The notes under the pieces: model-generated
Told to the model about the DNA's origin: nothing
Seen by the model: the letters and a program-made list of their open reading frames with translations, nothing else
Database searches by the model: none
Program-made: the position numbers and the translations under genes
In this document: piece by piece, positions 17,186-26,099 of the stretch
Position numbering within the stretch: the stretch's first letter is position 1
Layout: each line of letters begins with the position of its first letter
Assembly (NCBI RefSeq): GCF_014836595.1
Contig: NZ_JACSQO010000009.1
Location: 62,001-126,000 of the forward strand
Direction of reading: 5' to 3'
DNA: 64,000 nucleotides
From: Psychrobacillus faecigallinarum
GTDB taxonomy: Bacteria > Bacillota > Bacilli > Bacillales_A > Planococcaceae

Positions 17186-19120
17186 ATGACTTTTCAACAA
17201 TTTGCTTATCATAATGTCATAAGGAACAGCAGAGTATACGCGGCTTTTTTTCTAGCTAGTAGCTTCTCTGTCATGGTGTTCTTCGTCTATACGATGCTAA
17301 TGTTTCATCCAAAGATAGAAGACCAGTTTTTACGTGATATAGCATTTGGTGGGATGCTTATTGCCGAGATTATATTAATCATTTTTACTTTGTTCTTTTT
17401 GTTTTATTCGATGAGCGCATTTATTCAGGCTAGGTCACATGAATTTGGCGTCCTATTGAATCTAGGAATGCAAAAGCAACAGCTGAATCGTATGATTTTC
17501 ATAGAAACGATGCTGTTAGGGCTAATATCAGTCACAGTAGGAATATTTTTTGGATTCTCCTTTTCTAAATTCTTTTTTATGGTTATCCGTGAGCTTTTCT
17601 TGCTGGATAGTCTGCCTTTATATTTGTCGTGGAAACCATTTGCACTGACAATTATTGTTTTTGTCACGTTGTTTGTTGTAATATCCATCAGTAGTGTAGT
17701 GTTTATTCGAAAAAGAGACATTATACAGCTGCTCAGAGGCTATAGTAATGATGAGGGACCTACCTCTTATAAGAAGTGGCGAGCAGTTTTAGGCTTTGTG
17801 CTCATTTTAACTGCGTATGGTCTAGTGATTTACTCCGCATTTCAAATGCATATTGCACTTAGCTTTGTTATAGTGATTCTCGCATTTTGGGGGACCTATT
17901 ACTTTTACACGGACAGCATATTATATTTGTTACAGGTTATTAGGAAAAAGAAAAAACTATACTGGCATCCCTTTCGATTAATCGCTTTTGCAGATGCATC
18001 CATTAAAATACGAGAGAACGCTAAAATGTTCTTTGTAGTAACAATCGTTTCCTGTATAGCCTTTCTTTCAGTGGGAATAGTAACTTCTTTTACTTCTTTC
18101 ACGACACAGTTTAGAGAGCTGAATCCCGTAAGTATCTTCTATTCAAGCGATTGGGACAACCCCTTTGAACAGCAGCATGTGATGAAACTTACAGGGGAAC
18201 TGCAACGAGAAGGACTTTCCTATGATTTAGTTAAGTTTCATTTGAAAATACAGACTTCTTCTAGCACTAGAGATCCTATAAACATTATTAAAGAGTCTGA
18301 AGTGAATAGTCTAGCACTCGCTCTCGAGATTCCATTTATTGATTTACAATCGGGGCAGGCCTTGCTAGTGCCGAATACGAAAGAGGATTTTGGTAGCGTG
18401 CAGGTCGAAAATGAACAGACAGTCCTTGAGGAAAGTAATATTCCTATTCGCATTCAAGGCATTTATACAAAGCTAATATTCCCATCATTGGCTATTAAGA
18501 ATAGATCCATAATAGTTAGCGATGAGGATTATATGCTTATAACCGAACCACTTACGGGCTATGGGATAAAGGAATCATCGATGACTTTTTATGCTTTTCA
18601 CGTTTCTGAATGGCTTCGGACCAAGGATATAGGTACGGATCTTGATCGAATTATGAATGAGACGGTAAATGCAACAGGAACGAATCCTAATCCATTTTAT
18701 TATGTAAATCCAGGTTTAAACTATTCTATTATTCGTGCAACCTTCTCCTTGCTTCTTTTTACGGGACTGTTAGTAGCAGCAGTGCTCATCCTTGCGGCAG
18801 GTAGCTTTGTCTACTTTAAGCTCTATACAGACTTAGAAAGAGATAAAAAGCAATATGATGTACTGAGAAGAATGGGAGTAACAGATCAGGAATTGGTTAA
18901 AATCGTCAATAGACAGCTTATTCCGCAATTCTTCTTACCATGGGGATTGGCAATGATTCATAGCACCTTCTCTTTTTTATTTTTACAGGCATTCTGGGTA
19001 GAGCTAGCTGCCGTATCTATAGCTAAAGAAATGCTATTAGTGTTAATAGCCTTCACGATTATACAGCTCTCCTATTTTTACTTGATCAGATGGAGATATA
19101 TCGCGCATATTCTAGAATAA
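17186..19120 (+). CDS. bceB: BceB-like ABC transporter permease
   Basis: A 644-residue permease with an estimated ten transmembrane segments in the FtsX arrangement. Four-helix groups flank, and a large extracellular loop of about 210 residues (about 310-520) follows helix 8. This loop, present in all BceB proteins, gives the peptide specificity; here it contains FREKxx-like charged segments and many Ser/Thr, and its target cannot be predicted. The N-terminus MTFQQFAYHNVIRNSRVYAAFFLASSFSVMVF is typical of the family. It ends the operon bceR-S-A-B. Since regulator and transporter are in one operon, self-induction is likely, but I could not identify the BceR binding site. Confidence 0.9.
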   Translation: MTFQQFAYHNVIRNSRVYAAFFLASSFSVMVFFVYTMLMFHPKIEDQFLRDIAFGGMLIAEIILIIFTLFFLFYSMSAFIQARSHEFGVLLNLGMQKQQLNRMIFIETMLLGLISVTVGIFFGFSFSKFFFMVIRELFLLDSLPLYLSWKPFALTIIVFVTLFVVISISSVVFIRKRDIIQLLRGYSNDEGPTSYKKWRAVLGFVLILTAYGLVIYSAFQMHIALSFVIVILAFWGTYYFYTDSILYLLQVIRKKKKLYWHPFRLIAFADASIKIRENAKMFFVVTIVSCIAFLSVGIVTSFTSFTTQFRELNPVSIFYSSDWDNPFEQQHVMKLTGELQREGLSYDLVKFHLKIQTSSSTRDPINIIKESEVNSLALALEIPFIDLQSGQALLVPNTKEDFGSVQVENEQTVLEESNIPIRIQGIYTKLIFPSLAIKNRSIIVSDEDYMLITEPLTGYGIKESSMTFYAFHVSEWLRTKDIGTDLDRIMNETVNATGTNPNPFYYVNPGLNYSIIRATFSLLLFTGLLVAAVLILAAGSFVYFKLYTDLERDKKQYDVLRRMGVTDQELVKIVNRQLIPQFFLPWGLAMIHSTFSFLFLQAFWVELAAVSIAKEMLLVLIAFTIIQLSYFYLIRWRYIAHILE

Positions 19121-19213
19121 AATTGAAGTGGGAGTAAGGGGGATTTCCTTGCTCCTCATTTGATTAGTTGGCATATTAGATATCGCTCAAATGGTGCAAA
19201 CCTTCATTTTATA

Positions 19214-19242
19214 TTGAATTGTCAAAACTTTTCTTATATAAT
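19214..19242 (+). promoter_or_regulatory. promoter of the acyl-CoA ligase gene
   Basis: TTGAAT at 19214-19219 and TATAAT at 19237-19242 separated by 17 bases, a near-consensus SigA promoter. The predicted start point lies just before the FadR-type operator. Confidence 0.7.
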
Positions 19243-19256
19243 TAATATTGGGGATT

Positions 19257-19276
19257 ATGAATGACCATTCATTCAA
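19257..19276 (+). promoter_or_regulatory. FadR-type operator
   Basis: TGAATGACCATTCATTCA fits the fatty-acid repressor FadR (YsiA) box of Bacillus, whose consensus is built on TGAATGA and TCATTCA. It lies just after the predicted transcription start and about 20 bases before the acyl-CoA ligase start codon. Long-chain acyl-CoA would release the repressor. Confidence 0.85.
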
Positions 19277-19296
19277 AATAGATGGGAGTTGTAAAA

Positions 19297-20850
19297 ATGA
19301 GTTTAGTGACACACGTTCAACAAAGGGCATTAAAAAATCCGGACAAAATTGCATATCATTTCATGGGGAAAGATACAACATACGCAGAGTTCAATCAGTC
19401 CGTAGAACGTTTTGCGGCAGCTTTGAAATCATTAGGGGTAGAAAAAGGAGACAATATTGGCTTCTTGCTCGGAAATTCACCCCATTTTTTAATATCTCTT
19501 TATGCTTCGATGCGTTTAGGGGCAACTGCAGTACCGATCAATCCAATTTACACACCAGATGAGATTAGCTACATCGTAAAAAACAGTGACGCTAAAGCTA
19601 TTATTGCGTTAGATGCTTTTATACCGTTAGTAGAAAAGGCAGCTGGTGTTTTTTCATCCGTGGAGAATTATATAATATGTGAGACTGATCCAACTACAGC
19701 TGAGAAGCTAGCGGCTCTTCCCTCTCTATTAAAGCCAAAGGTGAAATCGTTTACATATTTGATATCTACTCCGGCTGAAGCAGTGCCTCTAGTGGATGTA
19801 GATTCGGATGATACAGCTATTATTTTATATACCTCTGGGACAACTGGTCATCCAAAAGGTGCCATGCTGACATTTGACAATATTTATTCGAATGCTCGTG
19901 ACGTGGCTGAGTATTTAAACTTTAGCACGGACGATCGCATAGTTGCGACTCTTCCAGTGTTTCACGTTTTTGCACTGACAGTTGTTGTGAATGCGCCATT
20001 ATTAATGGGAGCTACTATTTTATTAGTTCCTAGATTCAGTCCACAGGAAGTTTTCCAAATCATTAAAGAGCAGAAGGCAACTGTGTTTGCAGGTGTGCCA
20101 ACGATGTTCAACTTCCTATATCAATTCCCAGAAGGAAAAGTGGAGGATTTCTCTACAATCCGTTTAGCCATTTCCGGAGGTTCTTCTTTACCGGTTGCTC
20201 TTTTACACAATTTTGAGGACAAATTTAAAGTTCGTATTTCGGAAGGGTATGGTTTATCCGAAGCATCTCCAGTTACTTGCTTTAACCCAATCGATCGTGA
20301 CCGTAAGGCGGGCTCTATTGGTACTTCTATCGTTAATGTAGAAAACAAAGTGGTTAACGAATTAGGGGAAGAGGTACCGGTGGGAGAGGTTGGCGAACTG
20401 ATTGTACGTGGACCAAATGTCATGAAGGGCTATTATAAGATGCCTGAGGAAACGGAAAATGCAATCCGAAACGGCTGGTTATATACTGGAGACCTAGCTC
20501 GTCAAGATGAGGAAGGGTATTTCTATATCGTAGACCGTAAAAAGGATATGATTATCGTAGGTGGCTACAATGTTTACCCTCGTGAGGTTGAGGAAGTGTT
20601 GTTTGCGCATCCGGGTATTGTGGAAGCAGCAGTCATTGGAGTTCCAGATCCTAACTTTGGTGAAGAGGTTCTTGCTTTCGTTGTGAAAAAGGATGAATCT
20701 TTAACTGAGGAGCAACTTCATGATTATTGTGCTGAAAAACTAGCAAAATACAAAATACCAAAGAGTATAGAATTTTTAGAGGAGCTTCCTAAAAATACGA
20801 CAGGTAAAATATTGCGTCGTACTTTGAAGCCAACATCTAAAACTAAATAA
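19297..20850 (+). CDS. lcfB: long-chain fatty acid-CoA ligase (LcfB/FadD type)
   Basis: A 517-residue member of the ANL adenylating enzymes. It activates fatty acids to acyl-AMP and then acyl-CoA for beta-oxidation. The P-loop-like motif YTSGTTGHPKGA is near residue 176-187, the acyl-pocket motif GYGLSEASP at about 310, the hinge YTGDLARQDEEGYFYIVDRKKDMI at about 395, and the catalytic Lys in the PKNTTGKILRR motif near the end. The size and the position in a yhg-yhf-like neighbourhood match YhfL (LcfB) of B. subtilis. The start at 19297 (MSLVTHVQQRA) follows GGGAG; a frame extending to 19282 has no better start. The FadR box in its leader supports a role in fatty acid use. Confidence 0.92.
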   Translation: MSLVTHVQQRALKNPDKIAYHFMGKDTTYAEFNQSVERFAAALKSLGVEKGDNIGFLLGNSPHFLISLYASMRLGATAVPINPIYTPDEISYIVKNSDAKAIIALDAFIPLVEKAAGVFSSVENYIICETDPTTAEKLAALPSLLKPKVKSFTYLISTPAEAVPLVDVDSDDTAIILYTSGTTGHPKGAMLTFDNIYSNARDVAEYLNFSTDDRIVATLPVFHVFALTVVVNAPLLMGATILLVPRFSPQEVFQIIKEQKATVFAGVPTMFNFLYQFPEGKVEDFSTIRLAISGGSSLPVALLHNFEDKFKVRISEGYGLSEASPVTCFNPIDRDRKAGSIGTSIVNVENKVVNELGEEVPVGEVGELIVRGPNVMKGYYKMPEETENAIRNGWLYTGDLARQDEEGYFYIVDRKKDMIIVGGYNVYPREVEEVLFAHPGIVEAAVIGVPDPNFGEEVLAFVVKKDESLTEEQLHDYCAEKLAKYKIPKSIEFLEELPKNTTGKILRRTLKPTSKTK

Positions 20851-20860
20851 GCTGCCAAAG

Positions 20861-20887
20861 TGCCTCCTAAATAGGAGGCATTTTTTG
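20861..20887 (+). terminator. terminator of lcfB
   Basis: TGCCTCCT/AGGAGGCA stem with a four-base loop, followed by six T. Confidence 0.9.
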
Positions 20888-20942
20888 TTCAATGAAATGC
20901 TAGAGTACTAGACACATAGTAGAATGTACTCTTAGTTTTCTT

Positions 20943-20951
20943 TGATATAAT
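20943..20951 (+). promoter_or_regulatory. extended -10 promoter of the S9 peptidase gene
   Basis: TGATATAAT is an extended -10 element (TG, one base, TATAAT) about 100 bases before the peptidase start. No good -35 box is visible. Confidence 0.5.
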
Positions 20952-21054
20952 GTTAGGAAATTAAAAAATGATTCATTTTTAAGGTGAAATAAAGGGTATT
21001 GATTTCGAATGTCGAAATAAATGGAAATACAGAAATGAAAGAGAGGAATAATGA

Positions 21055-23031
21055 ATGAATAAAAGAAAGCTAGAAGCAAAGGATTTATTCAAGCTACAGT
21101 CCATCACTAATCCTGTAATTTCTCCATCTAACAAGGAAGCAGTGTTTATCCGTACGGAGATGAGTGAGAAGGATAACAAATATTATGCATATTTGTATCA
21201 TGTTAATTTAGAAACAGATGAGGAGACCCAGTGGACACACCAAAAGGAAAATATTTCGTCCCCTAGATGGTCCAACGATGGAAAATACATAGCCTTTTTG
21301 TCTAACCGAGAAGATAAAAATCAACTGTTTTTATTATCAACCAAAGGTGGAGAATCAAAAAAGCTAACTAATCTAGAAAAAGGAGTTACTAGTTTTAATT
21401 GGTCCCCTTGTGGCAAGAAAATATGGTTTGTTGCACCTTTAAAAGAGGGAGCGAACTGGGATGATGAGCCTAAAAAAGAAGAAAACAAGAAACCAGAAGC
21501 ATACGTAGTAGATAAAATGAAATATCATGCAGACGGTGTTGGATTATTACCTCAGGACGTATATAGACAAATTGGAAGAATCGATCTTGAAACAGAAGAA
21601 ATCGAACAGTTTACAAAAGGTAATCATCAACATAGCCTTCAGGCAGTCTCTTATGATGGCAAAAAATTAGTCATTGGAGTTAATAGAGAGGAAAATCAAG
21701 ACTTTTCATTTAAGCAACCGATTTATTTGGTTGACACGGAAACAAAAGAAGAGAGCTTATTAGTGGATGAGGATGGATATTTCGGCGGAGCTTCTTTTTC
21801 CTATGACAATCAGTATATTGCTTTTGTTGGAGCGAATAGAACTTTTCAAAATGCTACCCATGCTGAAGTGTATGTATATAATACTCAAACTGGTTTAAAA
21901 GAAATACTAACAGAAGGTATTGATGCGCCTGTCGGTGATTATGCTGGAGGTGATTTACAACAAGGTTCCAGTGCACCGAATGTTGTGTGGACAAAGGATA
22001 ACCATTTATATTTCCAGCTTTCTTCTATGGGAGATGTGCGGCTCTATTTTGCTTCTTTAGAGGGTGAACTATATCCAGCAACACCTGAAAATGAGCATGT
22101 ATACGGCTACGATATTGCAAATGATGGCACTTTTGCGCTTGGTACAATTAGCAATTCAGTATTTCCCGGGGAATTATTTAGGCTTAATTTGACGACTGGT
22201 GAAAGAAAAGCACTTACTTCATTCAATGAAAAGCTTTTAGAGGAAGTAGAGCTTGTCGAACCGGAAGCGATTGTTTATAAAGGAGCGAAAGAATGGGATG
22301 TCCATGGCTGGCTTATTAAACCAGCAGGCTATGTAGAAGGGAAAAAATATCCGCTTGTTGTAGAGATTCATGGTGGTCCACATACGTTGTACGCAAATAC
22401 ATTTTTTCACGAACTGCAGCTACTGGCGGCCAAGGGATATGGTGTTTTATATGTAAATCCGAGAGGAAGCCATTCATATAGTCAAGAATTTGTAGATGCC
22501 GTAAGAGGTGACTATGGTGGAGGGGACTATGAGGACATTATGGCAGGTGTTGACTATGTATTGTCTGAATACGATTGGATTGATAAGGAACGATTAGGGG
22601 TGACTGGAGGAAGCTATGGTGGTTTCATGACTAACTGGATTGTCGGACATACGAATCGCTTTAAAGCAGCCGTGACCCAGCGTTCTATCTCCAATTGGAT
22701 TAGTTTTTATGGAGTTTCCGATATAGGATATTACTTCACACCTTGGCAAATTGGTGCGGACATGACAGATATTGATAAGCTATGGGATGCATCTCCTTTA
22801 AAGTATGCTGTGAATGTCGAAACTCCTTTGCTTATTTTACACAGCGAAAATGATTATCGTTGTCCAATCGAGCAGGGGCAACAGCTCTATATCACTTTAA
22901 AGGGAATGGGGAAAGAAACAAGCTTTGTCCGTTTTCCTCAATCAGATCATAATTTGTCGCGTGTTGGACTACCAAACCTTCGTCAAACAAGACTCGAACA
23001 AATTACTGGCTGGTTTGAAAAATATATCTAG
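21055..23031 (+). CDS. yuxL: S9 family peptidase, acylaminoacyl-peptidase type
   Basis: A 658-residue cytoplasmic serine peptidase close in length to YuxL of B. subtilis. The N-terminal 390 residues form a beta-propeller with TolB-like repeats (SPRWSNDGKYIAFLSNR, FNWSPCGKKIWFV, ASFSYDNQYIAFVG). The C-terminal alpha/beta-hydrolase domain has the nucleophile in GGSYGG near residue 520, Asp near 600 in SENDYR and His near 632 in QSDHNLS. The propeller restricts entry to oligopeptides. The gene is a single unit with its own promoter; the DNA behind it holds a repeat element that also ends transcription. The symbol is by similarity and less certain than the family. Confidence 0.88.
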   Translation: MNKRKLEAKDLFKLQSITNPVISPSNKEAVFIRTEMSEKDNKYYAYLYHVNLETDEETQWTHQKENISSPRWSNDGKYIAFLSNREDKNQLFLLSTKGGESKKLTNLEKGVTSFNWSPCGKKIWFVAPLKEGANWDDEPKKEENKKPEAYVVDKMKYHADGVGLLPQDVYRQIGRIDLETEEIEQFTKGNHQHSLQAVSYDGKKLVIGVNREENQDFSFKQPIYLVDTETKEESLLVDEDGYFGGASFSYDNQYIAFVGANRTFQNATHAEVYVYNTQTGLKEILTEGIDAPVGDYAGGDLQQGSSAPNVVWTKDNHLYFQLSSMGDVRLYFASLEGELYPATPENEHVYGYDIANDGTFALGTISNSVFPGELFRLNLTTGERKALTSFNEKLLEEVELVEPEAIVYKGAKEWDVHGWLIKPAGYVEGKKYPLVVEIHGGPHTLYANTFFHELQLLAAKGYGVLYVNPRGSHSYSQEFVDAVRGDYGGGDYEDIMAGVDYVLSEYDWIDKERLGVTGGSYGGFMTNWIVGHTNRFKAAVTQRSISNWISFYGVSDIGYYFTPWQIGADMTDIDKLWDASPLKYAVNVETPLLILHSENDYRCPIEQGQQLYITLKGMGKETSFVRFPQSDHNLSRVGLPNLRQTRLEQITGWFEKYI

Positions 23032-23038
23032 AAGTAAG

Positions 23039-23357
23039 AAAAAGAGGCTGGGACATAAGTAGATTCAGCAAGGTAAAAATGCTGTGAGTAGATTGATACT
23101 TTATTCTGAATGAATTTCGTTTTGGTAAATATTAATTTAACTAAAGATGTCCTCTTTCACTTGATTTCGAAGAAATTTTAGTTGTTCGGAGCGAAGGTGC
23201 GACTCCTAGGGGACAAGCGCGTGGGAGACTCAACATGTGCCCACAGGAAAGCGTCTGCTGTAGCGGAGAACAGCGAAAAGAGTCCCGGAAATTTACTAAT
23301 AGTAAATTTCCGGGACTCTTGAATTTATAAGGTGGGTTTTGTCCCGGCCTCTTTTTT
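23039..23357. repeat. MITE-like intergenic element with terminal inverted repeats
   Basis: A 319-base element filling the gap between convergent genes. Its ends are inverted repeats: AAAAAGAGGCTGGGACA on the left and TTGTCCCGGCCTCTTTTT on the right. Inside are a GC-rich tract (23184-23276: GCGACTCCTAGGGGACAAGC, GGAAAGCGTCTGCTGTAGCG) shared with the copies at 54.7 and 63.9 kb, and a 43-base palindrome (23278-23320). Related elements are common in Bacillaceae intergenic DNA and have no coding capacity. Target duplications are not obvious. The ends double as a transcription terminator in both directions. Confidence 0.85.
23278..23320. terminator. 43-bp palindrome inside the repeat element
   Basis: Two 21-base arms (beginning AAGAGTCCCGGAAATTTAC) around a single central base form a very stable hairpin. 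It is flanked by CTTGAATTT on the right, so terminator action is possible but not certain. Confidence 0.6.
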
Positions 23358-24724
23358 TACCGTTGATTTGACTTTTTATGAAAACCATTTTTGTAATAAC
23401 TAAAAACTAAGCCGATGATCCAAATCGGTCCAACTATTACAGCAACTCTAGTGTCAGGGAAATATGCCATAAGACCAAGCACTAATATTAAAAAGGCTAG
23501 CACAATGTACGAACCATATGGATAAAATAATGCCTTATAGGAAAGCTTTGAGACTTCACCCTTAGTTAAGGATTTACGGAATTTTAATTGGGACAATAAA
23601 ATAATTCCCCACGTCCAAACAGCTCCAAAGGTGGATATGCTCGTTACCCAAATAAATACCTTTTCCGGTACTAAATAATTTAGTAAAACTCCTACTAGTA
23701 ATAGCGTAGCTGAAAAAATAATTGCTTTAGAAGGAACGCCCGTGCTACTGATTCTTTTAAAGGATGCAGGAGCTTGCTTTTGCTCTGCCAGATTAAAGAG
23801 CATTCTTCCTGTGCTAAAAATTCCACTGTTACAGCTTGATAAAGCAGCAGTCAATACGACAAAATTAATAATACCCGCTGCAGGTCCAATACCGATTTGT
23901 TCAAACATTAAAACAAACGGACTACCATTATTTCCAACTTCGTTCCAAGGATAAATCGACATAATGACGAACAATGCTCCAACATAGAACAATAAAATAC
24001 GCCAAAATACTGTATTGATAGCATTAGGAATAACTTTTTTAGGATTTTTTGCTTCTCCTGCAGTTACCCCAATCATCTCTACGCCTAAATAAGCGAACAT
24101 GACCATCTGAAGGGACATGAAAATGCCGGAAATCCCATTCGGTGCAAAGCCACCGTTTGTCCATAGATTGCTAATACCTACGGCTACACCGCCATTCCCG
24201 ATTCCAAAAATAATAACTCCAAGTCCGACGAAGATCATAGCAAGGATTGCTATGATTTTAATAAGCGCAAACCAAAACTCGAATTCTCCATATGCTTTAA
24301 CCGCTATCAAATTAACTAATGTCATGATAACTAAAGCTGCTAATGCCCAAATCCATGATGGGGTATCTGGAAACCACATTTTCATGTATACACCAACCGC
24401 TGTAATTTCGGCCATACAGGTAACTACCCATAAAAACCAATAATTCCATCCGGTTATATATCCTGCTAGTGGACCCAAATAATCCTTTGCGTATCTGCTA
24501 AAAGATCCCGATACTGGGTTATGTACTGCCATCTCCCCAAGGGCACGCATGATGATGAAAATAGCTAGACCGCCAATAATATAGGAGATTAGGATGGCTG
24601 GGCCAGCTAATTGAATGGCTGTTGCGGAGCCTAAAAATAACCCCACACCTATTGCAGCACCTAATGACATTAAGGTGATATGCCGTTGTTCTAAGCCTCG
24701 TTGTAATTGCTGATTTCCACCCAA
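23357..24724 (-). CDS. amino acid permease, AAT/APC family
   Basis: A 455-residue cytoplasmic-membrane transporter with twelve predicted helices. The first helix has GAAIGVGLFLGSATAIQLAGP, the unwound substrate-binding region of APC carriers; further family motifs are ALGEMAVHNPVSGSFSRYA and NTVFWRILLFYVGALF. This group (AapA, YbxG, proline- and GABA-type permeases) carries neutral amino acids with protons; the exact substrate cannot be read from the sequence. The start is probably TTG at 24724 (MGGNQQLQRGLEQRH) behind AAAAGGAG, which fits relatives; an ATG at 24769 adds 15 residues without a ribosome binding site. It converges on the S9 peptidase across a repeat element. Confidence 0.88.
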   Translation of the reverse strand: MGGNQQLQRGLEQRHITLMSLGAAIGVGLFLGSATAIQLAGPAILISYIIGGLAIFIIMRALGEMAVHNPVSGSFSRYAKDYLGPLAGYITGWNYWFLWVVTCMAEITAVGVYMKMWFPDTPSWIWALAALVIMTLVNLIAVKAYGEFEFWFALIKIIAILAMIFVGLGVIIFGIGNGGVAVGISNLWTNGGFAPNGISGIFMSLQMVMFAYLGVEMIGVTAGEAKNPKKVIPNAINTVFWRILLFYVGALFVIMSIYPWNEVGNNGSPFVLMFEQIGIGPAAGIINFVVLTAALSSCNSGIFSTGRMLFNLAEQKQAPASFKRISSTGVPSKAIIFSATLLLVGVLLNYLVPEKVFIWVTSISTFGAVWTWGIILLSQLKFRKSLTKGEVSKLSYKALFYPYGSYIVLAFLILVLGLMAYFPDTRVAVIVGPIWIIGLVFSYYKNGFHKKSNQR

Positions 24725-24850
24725 GAGAGTAGCACTCCTTTTACATATGTACTTTTTTACAAATAACACTCTACCACAATAGAAACTATTTAGGAAATAT
24801 TCTTTAAAAAGAATAGTGTGATAAAATTATATGCAAGTATGTTAGGGGGC

Positions 24851-25396
24851 ATGAAAGTGCAAGAGATTATTATAAGACCTGTAAAAGAAGATGAATTATA
24901 TCGTTTATGGGAATTGAGCCTAAAAGAGGATTATCCAGAATGGAAAAAATGGGATGCCCCCTTTGAGCCCTACACTTCCATGACATATGAACAATTTATC
25001 CAGAAAAAAGACTATTTCATGAACCAAGAGGATTTTTGGGGGATATATGTGAACGACGATTTAGTAGGTTCGCTTTGTTATTATTGGGAGCATGAGGCTT
25101 CCCTGTGGTTAGAGATGGGGATCCTCATTTACGATCCAATGTTCTGGAATTCAGGCATCGGAACCAAAGCGCTTAAAATGTGGATTGATCATCTTTTTCA
25201 CGAAATGCCCCTGATACGTGTTGGTTTTACAACATGGTCGGGCAATGAACGAATGGTCAAGGTTGGAGAAAAGTTAGGAATGACAATGGAAGCGCGCATG
25301 AGAAAGTGCCGTTTACATAATGGGGTCTATTATGATTCTATCCGTATGGGATTATTAAGAGAAGAATGGGAAGAACAAAATGAATCATTTACTTGA
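24851..25396 (+). CDS. GNAT-family N-acetyltransferase
   Basis: About 181 residues, of the RimJ/RimL-like part of the GNAT family (IIIRPVKEDELYRLWEL at the start, MGILIYDPMFWNSGIGTKAL acetyl-CoA site, NERMVKVGEKLGMTMEARMRKCRLHNGVYYDSIRMG at the end). Substrate unknown. The ATG at 24851 is only one base behind AGGGGG; the GTG at 24857 has better spacing and may be the true start. The last 17 bases overlap the next ATPase gene, so it is translationally linked to the FetAB-like exporter, although no shared function is known. Confidence 0.8.
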   Translation: MKVQEIIIRPVKEDELYRLWELSLKEDYPEWKKWDAPFEPYTSMTYEQFIQKKDYFMNQEDFWGIYVNDDLVGSLCYYWEHEASLWLEMGILIYDPMFWNSGIGTKALKMWIDHLFHEMPLIRVGFTTWSGNERMVKVGEKLGMTMEARMRKCRLHNGVYYDSIRMGLLREEWEEQNESFT

Positions 25397-26099
25397 ACTA
25401 AATAGTGTAACTAAAAATTACTGGAAAACAGAAGGGGATAGTCATCGTCCATTTTTGTTTGAAAATATCACTACTATTATTACCTCTCCGCAACGGGTGG
25501 TTTTATTGGGTAAGTCAGGTCAGGGAAAAAGCACTCTGCTACGCACAATTGGTTTAATGGAAGAATTTGACCAAGGAGAAATAAAATATAAGGGTAATTC
25601 CTCCAAATCTCAGGATGCTCGTGAATGGAGAATGAACATCGCTTATGTGTCTCAGCATCCGGTTATGCTTCCAGGAACTATAGAGTATAACTTGAAAACA
25701 GTAAGTCGTTTACATGATAAACCCTTCGAAGAGAAATATGCAAAAAGTTTAATGGTGCAGTTGGGGCTCCAGCATCTCAGCTGGGACAAGCAAGCGAAGG
25801 ATTTATCAGGTGGGGAAAAGCAACGAGTGGCTCTTATCAGATCACTTCTGTTAAGACCAACTATTCTATTATTAGACGAAGTAACCGCTTCTCTTGACCA
25901 GCAGAGTAAGGAATACGTGGAGGGTCTACTTCTAAAGCTTCACAAGGAAGAAGACATTTCATTTATTCTTATCACGCATGATACCCAGCAGGCAAAGAGT
26001 ATTGGTGAGCGGATATGGCTAATGGAGGATGGCAAGCTATCAATTGATACTGATGCTCGTTCATTTTTTGATGTTTCGATGGACGAGGTGTTCAAATGA
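25380..26099 (+). CDS. fetA: FetA-like ABC exporter ATPase
   Basis: A 239-residue ATPase: Walker A GKSGQGKST at residues about 43-51, Q loop YVSQHPVMLPG near 88, signature LSGGEKQRVALIRSL near 142, Walker B TILLLDEVTASLDQ near 162 and switch His in LITHDT. It overlaps the next gene by four bases (ATGA). Together with the UPF0014 membrane protein it matches the E. coli FetAB (YbbLM) pair and B. subtilis YjkB-YjkA. FetAB has been tied to iron export and peroxide resistance in E. coli; metal specificity here is inferred. Confidence 0.82.
   Translation: MNHLLELNSVTKNYWKTEGDSHRPFLFENITTIITSPQRVVLLGKSGQGKSTLLRTIGLMEEFDQGEIKYKGNSSKSQDAREWRMNIAYVSQHPVMLPGTIEYNLKTVSRLHDKPFEEKYAKSLMVQLGLQHLSWDKQAKDLSGGEKQRVALIRSLLLRPTILLLDEVTASLDQQSKEYVEGLLLKLHKEEDISFILITHDTQQAKSIGERIWLMEDGKLSIDTDARSFFDVSMDEVFK

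Noticed and set aside
19248..19562. Plus-strand frame of 104 codons overlapping the acyl-CoA ligase start
   Set aside because: It covers the FadR operator and runs in another frame of a certain gene; translation is not protein-like.
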